A stretch of 64,000 nucleotides of DNA from positions 18,492,040 to 18,556,039 of the forward strand of contig NC_045145.1 in assembly GCF_008831285.2 (NCBI RefSeq), given 5' to 3'. The notes beneath the pieces were generated by a model. The model worked only from the letters and a program-made list of their open reading frames with translations, was not told the origin of the DNA and did no database searches. Below are positions 23,159-39,500 of the stretch, piece by piece. This stretch comes from Nymphaea colorata (taxonomy: Eukaryota > Streptophyta > Magnoliopsida > Nymphaeales > Nymphaeaceae). Position 1 is the stretch's first letter; each line of letters opens with the position of its first letter. The translations under genes were made by a program, and so were the position numbers.

Positions 23159-26100
23159 GAGTCTGAAATGGGCGCTAAACAGGGAGGACTGCTGTTCTAT
23201 GATTGATCAGCATGTGAGAAAGAACAAAACTTGCTCTAATTTGAAAGCAATTCGATTTAAAAATGTGAATTTTGGTCTTAATTTGATTCTGCTCCTTCCC
23301 CCATAGAAGGCATGCAGCTAAAACAATTTGTATTCCGGTTCACCTCGCGTTCTTCAGGTTTTCTCATCCGTCTACTGAAAAGCATATATAACCAGCAAAA
23401 CACGGCACACTTTGCATTCATGTCTCAGTCTGATTTATCTAGAGAACCCGTCGATCTCTTTTTTATCATAATTGCTCGTAAGAATAGATATAGAAAGAGA
23501 ACGCCGTGGAACTGCGCCCCATCTTGTGTCGTTGGATCCAGAAACATGAAAATGGATGAATTTGCAGATAGAAAAAGGGAAGAAAGCACAACGTAGCGAT
23601 CAAAAATCGAAAAATAATTAACCTATAAACTTTTCACTATGTGAGAGTTGTGAAACGCAGCATAATTTGGATATTTTAAGCCTGAAGAAGAAGACCCAAT
23701 AGACGGCGGAAAACCACAGAACGCTAAGGGGGCATTTGATGGCCTTTTATCTCAGATTCTACCGTGGATCTCGCTTGAAATCTGAGGTTCTGTCAAACAA
23801 CAACTATGAGATCCAAGGATTTAAGATCTGTAAAATGTCTAAAACAGATTTCTTTCACAATCTCATATCTGCACTGAGGCATCCTGCCACGACGGATGGT
23901 TTCCCGGTTGAAGCCCTTCATCGGCAGTGAGAGAGTAAGAAAGAGAGGTGAGGAAGGAGGCGTCCCATTCTTGGATTAAGATTCAACGGATGTCGATCTG
24001 CCCACATGCATCTGCAAAACCCATCATCTAATCACCATTTACTCTCGTCCTTCGGTTCTTTTTGTAGTGCATATTGCTTGTAGATCTCTCCAATTCAATT
24101 TGATGAAGTCTGTGCAGTTTCCAAGCACCATCTGTACAGTCTTTGGTACATACCCAATAGAGGCACCGCCTGTTAAACCCCCTTAAGCCATGACGCTAAC
24201 GTCAGTGATCTCATCAGTTTCGTTGAATGCTACTCCACAAAAGCAAGAGGATGGCTGGAGGAAACTCAATCTTCAGGTATACAAGTCCTCCCTTTGATCA
24301 ATTTGTACATCAAAACGAAGATGCGAAGAGTGTGAGAGTTCTCAGCAGTGAAGAAGTGATGGTGGTGTCCACCATCCAAGATTCCAAATGATGATGGCAA
24401 GAAAGCCTTAACGTCTGGTGATTGTCTCCTTACCCATGTTATCAACCATGAGGAAGACGATGGCAAACCTTGATGCCCCCCATGGATAGCCCGCATCTTC
24501 CCCCTCTTTAGCTTCTTAGTAGAGATGGAGAAAGAGAGCAGATTGAAACCCTCGACAGGTCGAGGGAAGCTTACACACACACAGAATGGGGTGCTCATTT
24601 GGAGGCGCTTATATCTTTAAACCACCGATCTTTAGATACGAAGATCTCAAATCCACCTTTGGATCTAAGATCAGGTTTTAAATTGGCAAAAATAACACAT
24701 TGTTCTTACATGTTGTTGCTGCTAAACAAACAGTTCCTAAGAAGGAGTTTGTCAATAATGACAATATGTAATTTTTTTCATTTTTTCAATTCAGATAATG
24801 GTGTAGATTTATGAAACACTGTATTCAGTATCTTGTGAATCTACTCAAAACCTGAGCGCGGGGTTGACTCAGTTAAAATAAAAGTTTATATTTTTAATAT
24901 AAAATAATACATTAATTATAATAAAACATATATATATATATGTATGCATGATAGTAAGCCTGCATGAACCCCGTCACCTTTAAAAAGGCGTTTGATATGA
25001 ATGAACATTGTATTCTTCAAATATATGTCTCCAGTAATATGTAGTCAAAGAATACAATGTTCTTGGTTTTAGAAAACACAGCATAATTATATTTAACGTT
25101 TGATGTATCAATTTTATTGGATGTCTCTGAAGAGATTGTCTAATGTTTGAAATGGATCCCGTTGGTGTTATCAAACAACCCTAATGAACTAAAGTCACCT
25201 CTAGAATGCAACCCATCTAAGGTTGAAAGCCAAGCATTGTTACTGCCCAGCTCAGTCTTGATCCATAGTAATCACAATGGTTGGTATCGATACCAGTGTC
25301 TCATTCTTTTCACAATGGGTTGTCTTCAGATTTGGTCCGGATTGGATAGAACGCATCCAAATGAATCTAATTTTTTGTGATCGTCGGATTTTGATGAACA
25401 TATAGTGGGACCAAACCAGGTCCAAACGTAACTCTCTCATTCTTAAACGAGGTATAGATACAGAATAACAGCTTTAATTTGTGGTGGGAATCAAGTTCTG
25501 AACCGTGTTGCTCTCCTTGGATTAGATCGAGATCCACCAAGGTGCGACAAACAGGGTTGGAACGTCCATCGCAGGATTCAGATCTGGATTTCTATGTGGG
25601 AACTGTCTTCATGTTTTTTCCAAATATGTGGATCTCATTTTTTATGGCTTGTTTGTCCATGAATCCGCTCTCATGCCTGGATCCAGATCTGAGTCTAACT
25701 TGAAGTTCCCATGCTTTCCAAATCTAATGTATCGGAATTTAAATATTAGCAAGTATGAGCCAATTCTGATATTGAAAAATATTTTAATACATTTATATGC
25801 ACTATTTTAATAACATTGGTCCCCATGTCCTTTGTTCGGTTGTCGCCACTATGCACGGGTCGGGTCTCAAATTGTTTGGTTTTGGATCTTTGGGTTGAAC
25901 CCAGGTTCAGCTCATGTTGGTTTAGGTCCAATAAAAAAACTTGACCAAAACCAGCCCCTTATGGCCTTGACCTCCAGAACGGATTGTGTGGATATAAATG
26001 GTTCGGGTATGATTTGTGGATCTTCTGTAGAACGGGTCGGGTCTGGATTTTGTCTGGAGCTAGTTGGTAACACCCTGTCCATGTTCGGACTCTGGTGGGC

Positions 26101-26225
26101 GGCCTTTTCCTGTTTGTCGATAACGAAAAATACTGAGAACCACGTCAGCCATGCACTGGCTGTAATGGGTCGGGTCGTGTCAGACCCGGTTCCCTTCACA
26201 TGCTTTGTGGGTCCAACGGAACCTC

Positions 26226-26301
26226 CAAAGGCCGTCCATCTCCTGTGGGTCCTACGGAAAATTCAAAGGCCGTCCATCTCCTGTGGGTCCACTTGAATCT
26301 T
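26226..26301. repeat. 38-bp tandem duplication upstream of MIPS
   Basis: Copies starting at 26226 and 26264 share caaaggccgtccatctcctg followed by tgggtcc. They lie 130-200 bp upstream of the MIPS TATA box, so they may affect promoter spacing. Confidence 0.85.
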
Positions 26302-26428
26302 ATAATCCAACGGTTGTCGCAGTCCCTCCAGGTCTTGTTGCCACGTGGACTACTGTATTTTGCCAAGTGGCGGTAGGGAATCTCGCCTGCTCAAAGGACC
26401 TGGTCTTCCCCTGCTGCCCAGCTTCTTC

Positions 26429-26435
26429 TATAAAT
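26429..26435 (+). promoter_or_regulatory. Likely TATA box of MIPS
   Basis: TATAAAT in GC-richer context, about 390 bp upstream of the ATG. A GA-rich leader follows, which would make a long 5' UTR. Confidence 0.5.
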
Positions 26436-26820
26436 GGATCCTCTGCGAGGGACTGGTGGTCGACGCCATTAAAGAGGGAGAGTGAAAAATCCCTGAAAGG
26501 GCGCTTATTAGAGAGAGAGAAAGGCGCTTCAGGGGGTGTTCTTTTTCTCGTTTCTTCTCTTCGGTTACTTTTCTTTCGAAAGAGAAAGGTTGGTTGATCC
26601 ATTCACCTTTTGCTTCTCTTGTTGGGTGAGTACTGCGTGCCATTGGCCTAGTATCTTTCCTTTTCTTCTGGGCTTCGTTACCTAGAGAGAGGAGGAGAGA
26701 GTGGTGAATGTCGTTTCTTTCGCGTCTGTTCTGATCGCTTTTAGAGACGTCTGTTCTGATCAGTTTTAGAGAAACAGAGAGGAAGAAGCAGATCAAGGAG
26801 GAAAAACAGAGAACGTAGAG

Positions 26821-30660
<3,840 letters not shown>

Positions 30661-32761
30661 AAGAATGAGAAGTAAAAATTGTGTTTCCTGGGGATTTTAC
30701 TCCTTCCCAATCTTCCTCTTCCTCTGTCTGCTTCTCATGAATTGAAAGAAATGGAAACCTCAGGGTGGTGCAGAACAAGCAGAATGATCATGTGTTCTAG
30801 TGACTGTATCTTATAAGGAGGCAGCTAAATCTGTTATTTTCTTACGTGATGATCCATGTGTCTTTGTTTCATATTGAAGTGTTAGTATCAGTTGCTTGTG
30901 GAAAACTAGTTTTACAAAACTTGTATGCATTTGACAAAAGCTATATCTTGGTGTGGAGGCCTCGCCGCATCAGAGTCTTGGATCTAAGATTTCAGGCTCT
31001 CAGACACACCCTCTAGGATGGGCGCCATTAAGATCCATAACCTTGCTATGTCTCTCTCCCTCACACATATAGATATTTATATAATCTAACCAAGGCCCTT
31101 CGTATAGAAAAACAAGACAAAGAAAAAAATGTCTAAACTATATTAGATGATGACAAAAAATGCCATCTCTTTGTCTTTTCTTTTTTTTTTCATCTTTTTC
31201 TAACCGTCCATTATGTTGGATTTGAGGGTAGCTGGGTGACTTAGCATTGGATTGGACGGTTGTTGTTGGATTTGATGGTGGTTGGGTGACTAGCATCGGA
31301 TCGGACGGTGGTTGTGCAACTCCATTCAATTATATATATATATATATATTAAGAGAGCTTTACAACACAAAAGAGCTGTTCATTTCTAACCCTTCATGGT
31401 ATCAGATTTAGGCACAGAAAACTGGGACATTTTCTTGCTTCGTAATTTTATAATCCCAATCTTAGATATTTATGAAATAAGATACAAGAGCACGTATAAT
31501 ATATGCTCGATCGAAGCGTACATGATATTTTATCCAACTTTCAGATTTCAGAATACCCACGATATTTTTGTGTCCTGCTAATGGAGTAAACATCTTCAAT
31601 ATGATAAAAAAATTAATTTGCAATTTTTAGACAAAAACTTTTTTTCAATATTTCCTCATTTTTGCTTAGATGCTCGTTGGATTTGGGTCTAGCCAACCAT
31701 ATAAGCCTGTCTCGTTGCACTTGCATTTGTTGAATATTTTGCTTATACGCACAAAAATGTCATTTCTATCTTATAAATAAATTTTCATACATACAATGCA
31801 CCTGCTGACCTTAATTTATGTGCCATTTGTTGAACACTATTCATTTGTTTAGTTGACACTTGACTCCCTCGGTCGGCTGAGAAAAACGGATGATCTTTTG
31901 GGTTTCTTATTCATTTCAAAGAAAATCTTGTTTCATTGTCTTTCCAAATTTAATAATCTTTTTCTTCTTTCAATAATCAATATGGTTAAAATCAACGGTC
32001 CACCGTTAAAATCTGTGGTCAACCGATGTTAAAAGCACCACTGATGCTTGGCAACAAATTTTTAATTTTTTAGTTATCCAACAATATATATTTGTATGTT
32101 GTAATGTGGATGTTGCCAAATGACTAAAAGCAGAAAATATACTGTAGAAAGCACCATGATTCATTGATAAAACATTATGAACCATTGATGAATCATAAAT
32201 CATCGTTAATACTCATGTGATGCTGTTTTCAAGTGACAAAATATAACTCTTAACGATCTAATCATTGTTAATACTAATGCGATGCAGTTTTTAGTGATAA
32301 CGTTGATAATCTAGCAACATCACACAAAAGCATAGAACTCTCAGATATATATATATACATAGCTTTTATTTTAATTTTTGTTAATAAAAAATTATCTATG
32401 CATATCAACTAAGCAGAAGACGTGGATTGACTGGGTCTTTGAGTTTCAATCAAGCTGACCGAATGAATTAACGTCAATCACAACGGTCTACATGAGTCCG
32501 ATCAATCAAATCTCTCACCGCAGCAAAAAATCAGGTTGGAAGAAACGTATCAGGCAATCCGCGATCTTAGTTCCCGCACTTTCAAAAATCTCTTAATTAT
32601 CTTCCCATTTATTTAAATTCTTTCCATTTATCGGCTGATCCCTTCTCGTATTTATATAGGCCCGCCCAGCTCGCAACCTCCCCATTTGTTTAATTCTCTC
32701 ATATATATTTTCTGTTGTCGCCGGTGAGCCATTTCGTCCAACACTTGCGACCTTCAAATCG
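30661..32761. other. Spacer between MIPS and the LTP gene
   Basis: The first part is MIPS 3' UTR. A diverged two-copy tandem repeat of about 50 bp (tgttggatttgaKggt...ggacggt) lies at 31214-31313, and (AT)n stretches at 31332-31350 and 32346-32357. No gene is seen. Confidence 0.5.
32651..32660 (+). promoter_or_regulatory. Likely TATA box of the LTPG gene
   Basis: TTTATATAGG about 105 bp upstream of the ATG. A second AT-rich stretch (catatatatttt, 32700-32710) is closer to the start and is an alternative. Confidence 0.5.
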
Positions 32762-34253
32762 ATGGGAAGATCCGGCACTTGGACGGCCATGTTTGTAGTG
32801 GCAGTAGCCATGCTAGGCGTTGTGGCGGCGGTGGATCTGTGCGCTCCTGCGCCACAGCCGGCTCCGCCGCCAGGACCGGACTGCTACTCCATCGTCCTGG
32901 CCATGGCCGACTGCCTGGGGTTCGTGCAGAATGGCAGCACCCAGGCCAAGCCCAGCGCGGCGTGCTGTGATGGGATGAAGTCGGTGCTGAAGCAGGGCCC
33001 TCAGTGTCTCTGCCTCGTCCTCAGGGATAGTGGTAGCCTCGGAATCGCCGTCAACACTACTAAAGCCCTCGAACTTCCCGGTGCTTGTGGTGTTTCTGCT
33101 CCTCGTATCAGTCAATGCTATGGTGCAGGTGCAACATCGTCCTCCCTCTCGCTCGTTTTCTTCTGATTTTTTGCTCTGATCTTTTCTTTTTTAAATGTCC
33201 GATCTTTTTCTCTCGTTTTCTGATGATTTTTCGTCTCTGTTCTGATCATTTTTACAGGCGGTAGTCCCGTTGCTCCTCCTACTCCAGGTACTGCTTTTGC
33301 TTTTTGAACTTTTCTCTTTGCATGACGTGACTACCATGATTTGAGATATAGAAGAACGAGGATGCTCCTTGCTTCCTGTCAAATGCATTTGAAAGAACAA
33401 GAATATATATTTTAATTTCTGCTTAGAGTAAGTTCGTCCAAACAAAGTGACCATTTTTTGTTATTTCTCGCTTGTTTTATCTCTAGGGAAGGAATTTTTA
33501 ATTATACATGAAAGAATGTTAAAATATTTATTGTAATGTTAAAATATTTATTGTACGTTCATTTTGTACGCGATTTTTTTTTAAATTTAGAAATTTTGCT
33601 TGAAAACCTTTAGACCAATATCTAGTACGCACAAATTTTCATTAGCTTGGTTATCATTTTTTCTCTGTTTATTCCTTAAGTTCTTCTTTTGTAACTGTTA
33701 TGGCTTGCATTTTTCAGCTCCCCAACCTCCGAAATCTTCTCCACCACCCTCGCCATCTCCTACATCTCCTCCTCCTCAGGCTGCGCCGTCCCCTGCAACT
33801 CCTCCTCCTCAGGCTGCGCCGTCCCCTGCAACTCCTCCTCCTCCACAGGCTGCGCCGTCCCCTGCAACTCCTCCTCCTCCTCAGGCTGCGCCGTCCCCTG
33901 CAACTCCTCCTCCTCCACAGGCTGCGCCGTCCCCTGCAACTCCTCCTCCTCCTCAGGCTGCGCCGTCCCCTGCAACTCCTCCTCCTCAGGCTGCGCCGTC
34001 CCCTGCAACTCCTCCTCCTCCACAGGCTGCACCGTCTCCTAGCAGCCCACCGCAGGCGCCTGTTCAACCTCCGGCGGCAAGCCCTCCTGCACCTTCTGCT
34101 CCAGCGGCTGCTCCCAGCGGCGGCGGCTTTTCACCGGCCCCTGCCGTCCCACCATCTTCTGATGATAACAGCAATTCAGGAGCCAATTTCGTTGCTGTTC
34201 CTTGTCTTCTGTCAGCTGTCCTCGGAATTGCCTTACTGACCTTCCATTATTAG
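32762..34253 (+). CDS. GPI-anchored non-specific lipid-transfer protein (LTPG/xylogen type) with an expanded Pro-rich repeat domain
   Basis: The exons are 32762-33128, 33258-33287 (30 nt) and 33718-34253, together 933 nt or 310 aa. Residues 1-23 are a signal peptide. The eight-cysteine lipid-transfer motif is C41, C51, CC68-69, C82xC84, C109 and C119, with an extra C27 before it. From about residue 124 the protein is Pro/Ala/Ser-rich, with eight tandem PSPATPPP(P)QAA units (about residues 154-240) that would be hydroxylated and arabinogalactosylated. The last ~20 residues (VAVPCLLSAVLGIALLTFHY) after a small-residue, Ser/Asn-rich spacer are a GPI-attachment signal. LTPGs bind or export lipids at the outer plasma membrane for cuticle or wall assembly, and xylogen-like members signal in xylem. 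Exon 1 could instead end at 33122 (donor gtgcag), which removes two codons and keeps the frame. Confidence 0.92.
33780..34040 (+). repeat. Coding minisatellite, eight 33/36-bp units
   Basis: Units begin gctgcgccgtcccctgcaac at 33780, 33813, 33849, 33885, 33921, 33957, 33990 and (diverged) 34026. Lengths are 33 or 36 bp, differing by one Pro codon, so the frame is always kept. Repeat phase also leaves long open frames on the other strand and in other phases, which are artefacts. Confidence 0.97.
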
Positions 34254-36572
34254 GCTTCCATTGCCTTTCCCCTTTTTTCTTTCAATTTTAAACATTGTAG
34301 GTATCCTCCTGTATCTACTGTGGGATTCCCTCATGAAGATAGGAGATGACAGTTTCCAAAAACTTTTAGCTATTCACAGGTTAGATTATTAGCAAACTTT
34401 CTTTAATCTTCATCATTTTTCACTGGAGTCAGTTATCTTGTATTTAATGGTATTTATCTTTGAATTCATTGCGGTTTTTGGTTTCATGAACTATGAGTTA
34501 CTGCATCTTTTGAGACTGACAGCACTTATTTCTTTTTCATAATATTCAGAGAGAGAGAGAGAGACGATGGAATGATATCAATATCTGACACTGAACCTAG
34601 AATGCATGATGTATGATCCAAGAAAGATTGATAATGGAAACATTTTCAAAACCGTATATAATGGTGTTTACATACTGAAATCAACTTGCAAACCTGACTA
34701 AATTTCCTTGATCGCTTCTTTTGCAAAACTAAAATAACTTGCAATTTCCGTCACCACAAAAAAAAAACTTAAAATTTTAGATTCGATAATATACAGTTTA
34801 AATGTTGTTGAAGATTTGGAAAATGGATGCTAAATAAAGAATCTTCATTGGCAATTAAAACATGCATGTAATTAGTATCACGCATTTTGATGAACTGCAT
34901 GCATGCAACCGGTGAGAGAAAGCGAGATGCGGATGGATTTTTTTTTTTTTTTAAACTCATTTTATCAAAACGCCCATGTGTTTTTCTGTGAACAAAATGT
35001 CCCTTCAAATTATTGGAAGTCTCCAAAAATATATTAAATAAGAAATTAATGTTAGTGTGTAATTTTGGAAGAGTTACGAAGAAAGTTAGATTGGGACAGC
35101 GGTTCAGAGACTTGTTATCCGATTGTCAATCTTGATCCAAGTCCAAGATTAAGTAATTGGATCTGGTAGACTTGTTACAATGTATTTGAATATGGTATAG
35201 GCTTGTTTTTTTTTTTCTTTGTATAGTTGAATCTGAATAATATCCAACTCTAATAGATATGCGGATCCAGTTATACAGCATAATGAAGAAAGATGTTGTA
35301 GAAATATTTGTTTATATTTGAATCTGAAACCAAATTTAAACAACTCACATATGCAATTACTATGTCCGATCCGTTCACATCCTTGTGGATCATAGCGTTT
35401 CACATTTGTAACCAGAACATGTTTTACTTTTAGGAGGCGTTTGATGTATTAGAATTTAATTCTAATTCAAAATTCTTAAATTTAACTTTTCACCTCTACT
35501 TGTAATTAGGACGGAAATTTTAATTCTAGTTTCCCTTTGAGTTTGACCGTATGAAAATTTGATTGACTTGTTCGACGAAAGGAGAATTAAAATTTTAGAA
35601 TTCATTTCATGAATTAAAATGTTCATTCTTTGCGTTCCAAAGAAAGACGAAAATTTTCTAAAATTCAAGAATCATAATTCTACCTCCTAAGATGGGGTCA
35701 ATTCCAGAATTTTGATTCTCGGAAAAGCCTATAGTTTCATAGTCAAAATTGTTTGTTTGAGAATGTAATTCCCATTTTTAAAGATGAAAACAATAATTAT
35801 AAAATTCCATTGGTTCAAGGTTTGAGGAAGTTGGTATAATGGAGCCTGTGTGGCTCTTAAATGCATAATTCTGCTCTAGATTTTTTGGCTTCAACAGTTT
35901 AAACTTGGGCGCAGTTCTTGAAAACAGTAAAACTTTTAATAATATTTCCTCTTCAACCTTCGTACAAAGTTTGTACTTTTTGATAAATAAAAACTATTAT
36001 AAAGGCATGTAAGTGAAAATAACTTAGCGGACAGTAAAATTAAGAATTTTACAAAAAATATGCTCCAGTTTTTAAGCTCAATTCTCTTCCATTCTTTTTA
36101 ATATTTTTTGCTAATTTTTTTCTACTTAAATTTTTACCCCGACAATTGCCTTTTCAGAAAGCGCGATCCTCTCCGCGCCCAATTAATTTCTCCACAACAC
36201 AAAGAAAGGCAATCCCTCTCTCTCTTGCGAAGGTTAGATAACACCATTTTTTTCGTCATTATCCTTGATCCTTTTGGCCTCGTTTCCCCTCAATTGTTTT
36301 ATGCAAGAGCAAAGTGTTACCGTTCGGGCTTCGCCGTGCTGTCCTAGCGTTTAGCTGCAGTATTTGCGCCTTCTTCACTTAATTGGAAGTGATTTCTCTT
36401 TCGATTTTGACGATCCGTAATTTTTTTCCCGTGTACTCCTTTTGCGTGAAGCCATTGTTGCATCACTTATTTGAAGACTACTGTCTGTGTTTGCGATTTG
36501 TTATACAGTCGGCATTAGTGCAGGAAAACTCATTTGGCCTCTTTTTTGTTTTGTGGACGGTGGAACCAGAAC
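34254..36572. other. Spacer and AP3S 5' region
   Basis: No gene is supported. A (GA)n tract lies at about 34549-34564. The block at 35100-35390 ends with GATCCGTTCACATCC, like GATCCGTTGACATCC at about 11090, suggesting a shared decayed dispersed repeat. The last 400 bp (from about 36150) are pyrimidine-rich and probably hold the AP3S promoter and leader. Confidence 0.45.
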
Positions 36573-39500
36573 ATGATTCGGGCGGTATTGGTGATGAACA
36601 CGCAGGGCAAGCCTCGTGTTGCCAAATTTTATGAGTTTCAGGTAATTCCCTTCCCTTTGGACTTACTACGTAACTTGTTCTCCTGCCTATGTGAGTTGTG
36701 GTCGAAACCTTACCCTTTTTTGCGTGGAATTTGTTCCTCACGTCATGTGCCATCATGTGTTCGCATATATTGGTGGTTGGCAGCAACGCATTATTTCCAA
36801 CAATCATTTAGTTGGCGGCAATTGTTGTTTGTCGTCATGGTGCCAAATGCAATTTTATTGTATCCATTGGCAACACGAAGGATCTCTATAGAAAAAAGAC
36901 TGGTTTTTGTTCTTCTGTTTGGATACTTTTGCTGGTGCTTAGGAATAGGAAGGTACTAAAATGATGGATTCAAAAGGGTTAGGGGTTGAAAAATTACTAG
37001 TTGCAAGAAAGTTCTATGAGATTATTGGTTTGCTTGTGACCGTCCATATGATTTATTTTCATACCTTCGTGTATCGCAAAACATTCCTAACCTTCATACT
37101 AACGTCTTTTTAATATGCATTACTGATGGATGGCAAGTCCGGGCACCAGCTACCTCACCAAATATGTGAAGTATCCCTTTTCTAATGGATTTTTAGTTGT
37201 GTTGTCTATCAATACCCTTCATTTTGGACTATTTACAATTTCTACTTAGTAAGATTCTTATAGATATTTCTAAATAACTTCATGGTCGAAAATGGTAACA
37301 CAAGATTCTAGATTTCTTCAACAGTGTGGGGGATAAATGAAAATGTAATCCTTGGGAAGCTTGCTATGTCATATTGGGGGGATTTGTTATTGCCCATGAT
37401 CTCCTCTATTGAATTGTTGATCATATTTTTCCATTGTCCCTTGATGAACTTCGTATCCTTTCCATCCCATAGGTATGTTTGGTACTAGGGGCAGTCAAGT
37501 TGGGAGGTCATATACCATTGCACAGTCTTCACACTCTTATGAAGTTGCATTAACTTTCTGTTCTAAAGCTTCGGAATCTTTAATGTTTATATAGTACAGA
37601 TATCCTATGATATGATGCACATATCGACTTTGAAGTAAAGTGTATTTTTAATCATTTAACAGCTCACAGTGACGTGTGACGGTGAAATATTTCTATTTCT
37701 CTGCTTCTCTTGATCATGTTTCTCAGCTTCTTACGTCTTAGTATAGAGGATGGTTAACTCAATGGATGCTGATCATCCATTTTGTTCGTAATTGTAATTT
37801 AAAGATGTACTTTTTAATGGACATTTAAGGGGGAATCTCCAGTGGCCACAAGACACAGCTTTCAGCTTGAGATTTTGCTGAAAGCTGTTGCAACTATGTT
37901 ATCATGTAGGTAACCATGATATCTATGTTTTACATTTTAATATTAGGGAAAATAGAAGTATACAGGTAGTAAACGAAAAGTGTACGAGCATAATTAGAAA
38001 TGATGGTCATTGCTCAGTTTCTCTCTGGACATACTTATTATTGTTGTTTTCAGCCAATCTCAAGATATGACTTGATCCTTGTTATCATCCATAACCACTT
38101 CGAAATAATTGATTGTAGCATTTCGCTTTGGCAAGTAATTTGTTTTCTCCTACCTGTGACCTTACAAAAGCTTGTTGTGGGTATGCAGGAGTTTCATGGT
38201 CAGTTTTTTCATTTTTGACTCTACTCTTCTTTGTAATTACTTCAGAATACTCTTATACATGATTTAAACGTTAATGGTGCAAATATGTGCACTTAAAGAG
38301 ATGAAACATATTGAATAACCAGGGTTTCTACATTTTCTCGCACGTTTGGATGTGGGAAACATACACCACTTGTTTCTTCCAAGTAATCCTTATGCATGAG
38401 AAAACTCTGTCCACATTTTATTGCTTTAGTGATTGGGTTTTCTTTTGTATATTCCTTTTGCCATTATTGATGTAGTATAAACTGCGTAGTTCAATTTTCT
38501 TATTGAGTTACACTTATTTGTGTACCATTTCTGTAAGGTTAGCCTGTGGAGAAGCAACAGGAGTTGATGCGAAATGTATATGGAGGTAATTGCTAAACTT
38601 GACGTACTTTTTCCTTCTCCTGTTCATACTTCATGAGTGATAAGACTTGTTTAAGCAGACCAGGCTTAGAGTCTTAGAGTTGGAAAGGAAAATGAGAGAG
38701 TGATACTTTATGAGATTTCTCCTTTAAATATTTACTGCACATGATAAATCCATCATTTATCATATTCTTTGGTATAGGAAAATGCAATTTATAATTTGCT
38801 GGTCATCTGTTAAAGGAACTGAGTGAACAACAAAATGTCCATATGCAAAGTAAGCAGATACCCGAAGCAAGAAAATGAAAGTGCTTTCAGTATCATTCCC
38901 TATATCATAACAAACCTATCTGTGGGTGTTTTCTTCTGTTTGGTGTAGGAAGAAATTGCACCTTTATTTATTGAAAATCAGAAGCCATTGCTCTCCGATT
39001 GTGCATCTTCATTGATGGGTAAAAACACCTACCACATATATGTGATATTAATGTTAAAAAAGAGAAAAAGGAAAAAGAACATGAAAAAATGCTTCTTTTG
39101 AAAAATATGAAAATAATTTTAACACATTATTATTGTTTTTTTTTTGCAATTTTCCATTTTTTCCCCATCTTGTTTGTTTTTCTCTTTTTAATGTCCATAT
39201 CATGATGGATTAATCTTTAAACTTAACTTAAATTATGTATCACCGTTTTTATCATCATTAAAACATTATTTTTGCTACTTTAACAAGTTATTTTTTGTGC
39301 TTTCTTATTAATTTCCATTCCCCAAGAAAAACAACTTTGCCAAAACATACCTGAGAAAACCTCACCGTTAAAAACCCAAGAAAGATATTTTGACTATGAT
39401 AAAACCAATCCCTTTCTCCTTGTGTTTAGTGTTGTATGCCTAATTCATTGTCTCAATTATATTGTTTGTTTTTAGTAGATGATAGTGAACTATGAATTTA

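Noticed and set aside
24266-24598. 110-codon minus-strand frame
   Set aside because: It has no recognised domain, no ATG-based start, no splice partners, and a composition like the surrounding spacer.
25832-26600. Open frames of 100-154 codons on both strands upstream of MIPS
   Set aside because: They overlap each other and the MIPS promoter, include the 38-bp duplication, and show no family motif.
33700-34239. Leu/Arg-rich frames over the LTPG repeat on both strands
   Set aside because: A 33/36-bp repeat keeps all phases open or closed together. Only the Pro-rich frame joins the lipid-transfer domain and ends in a GPI signal.
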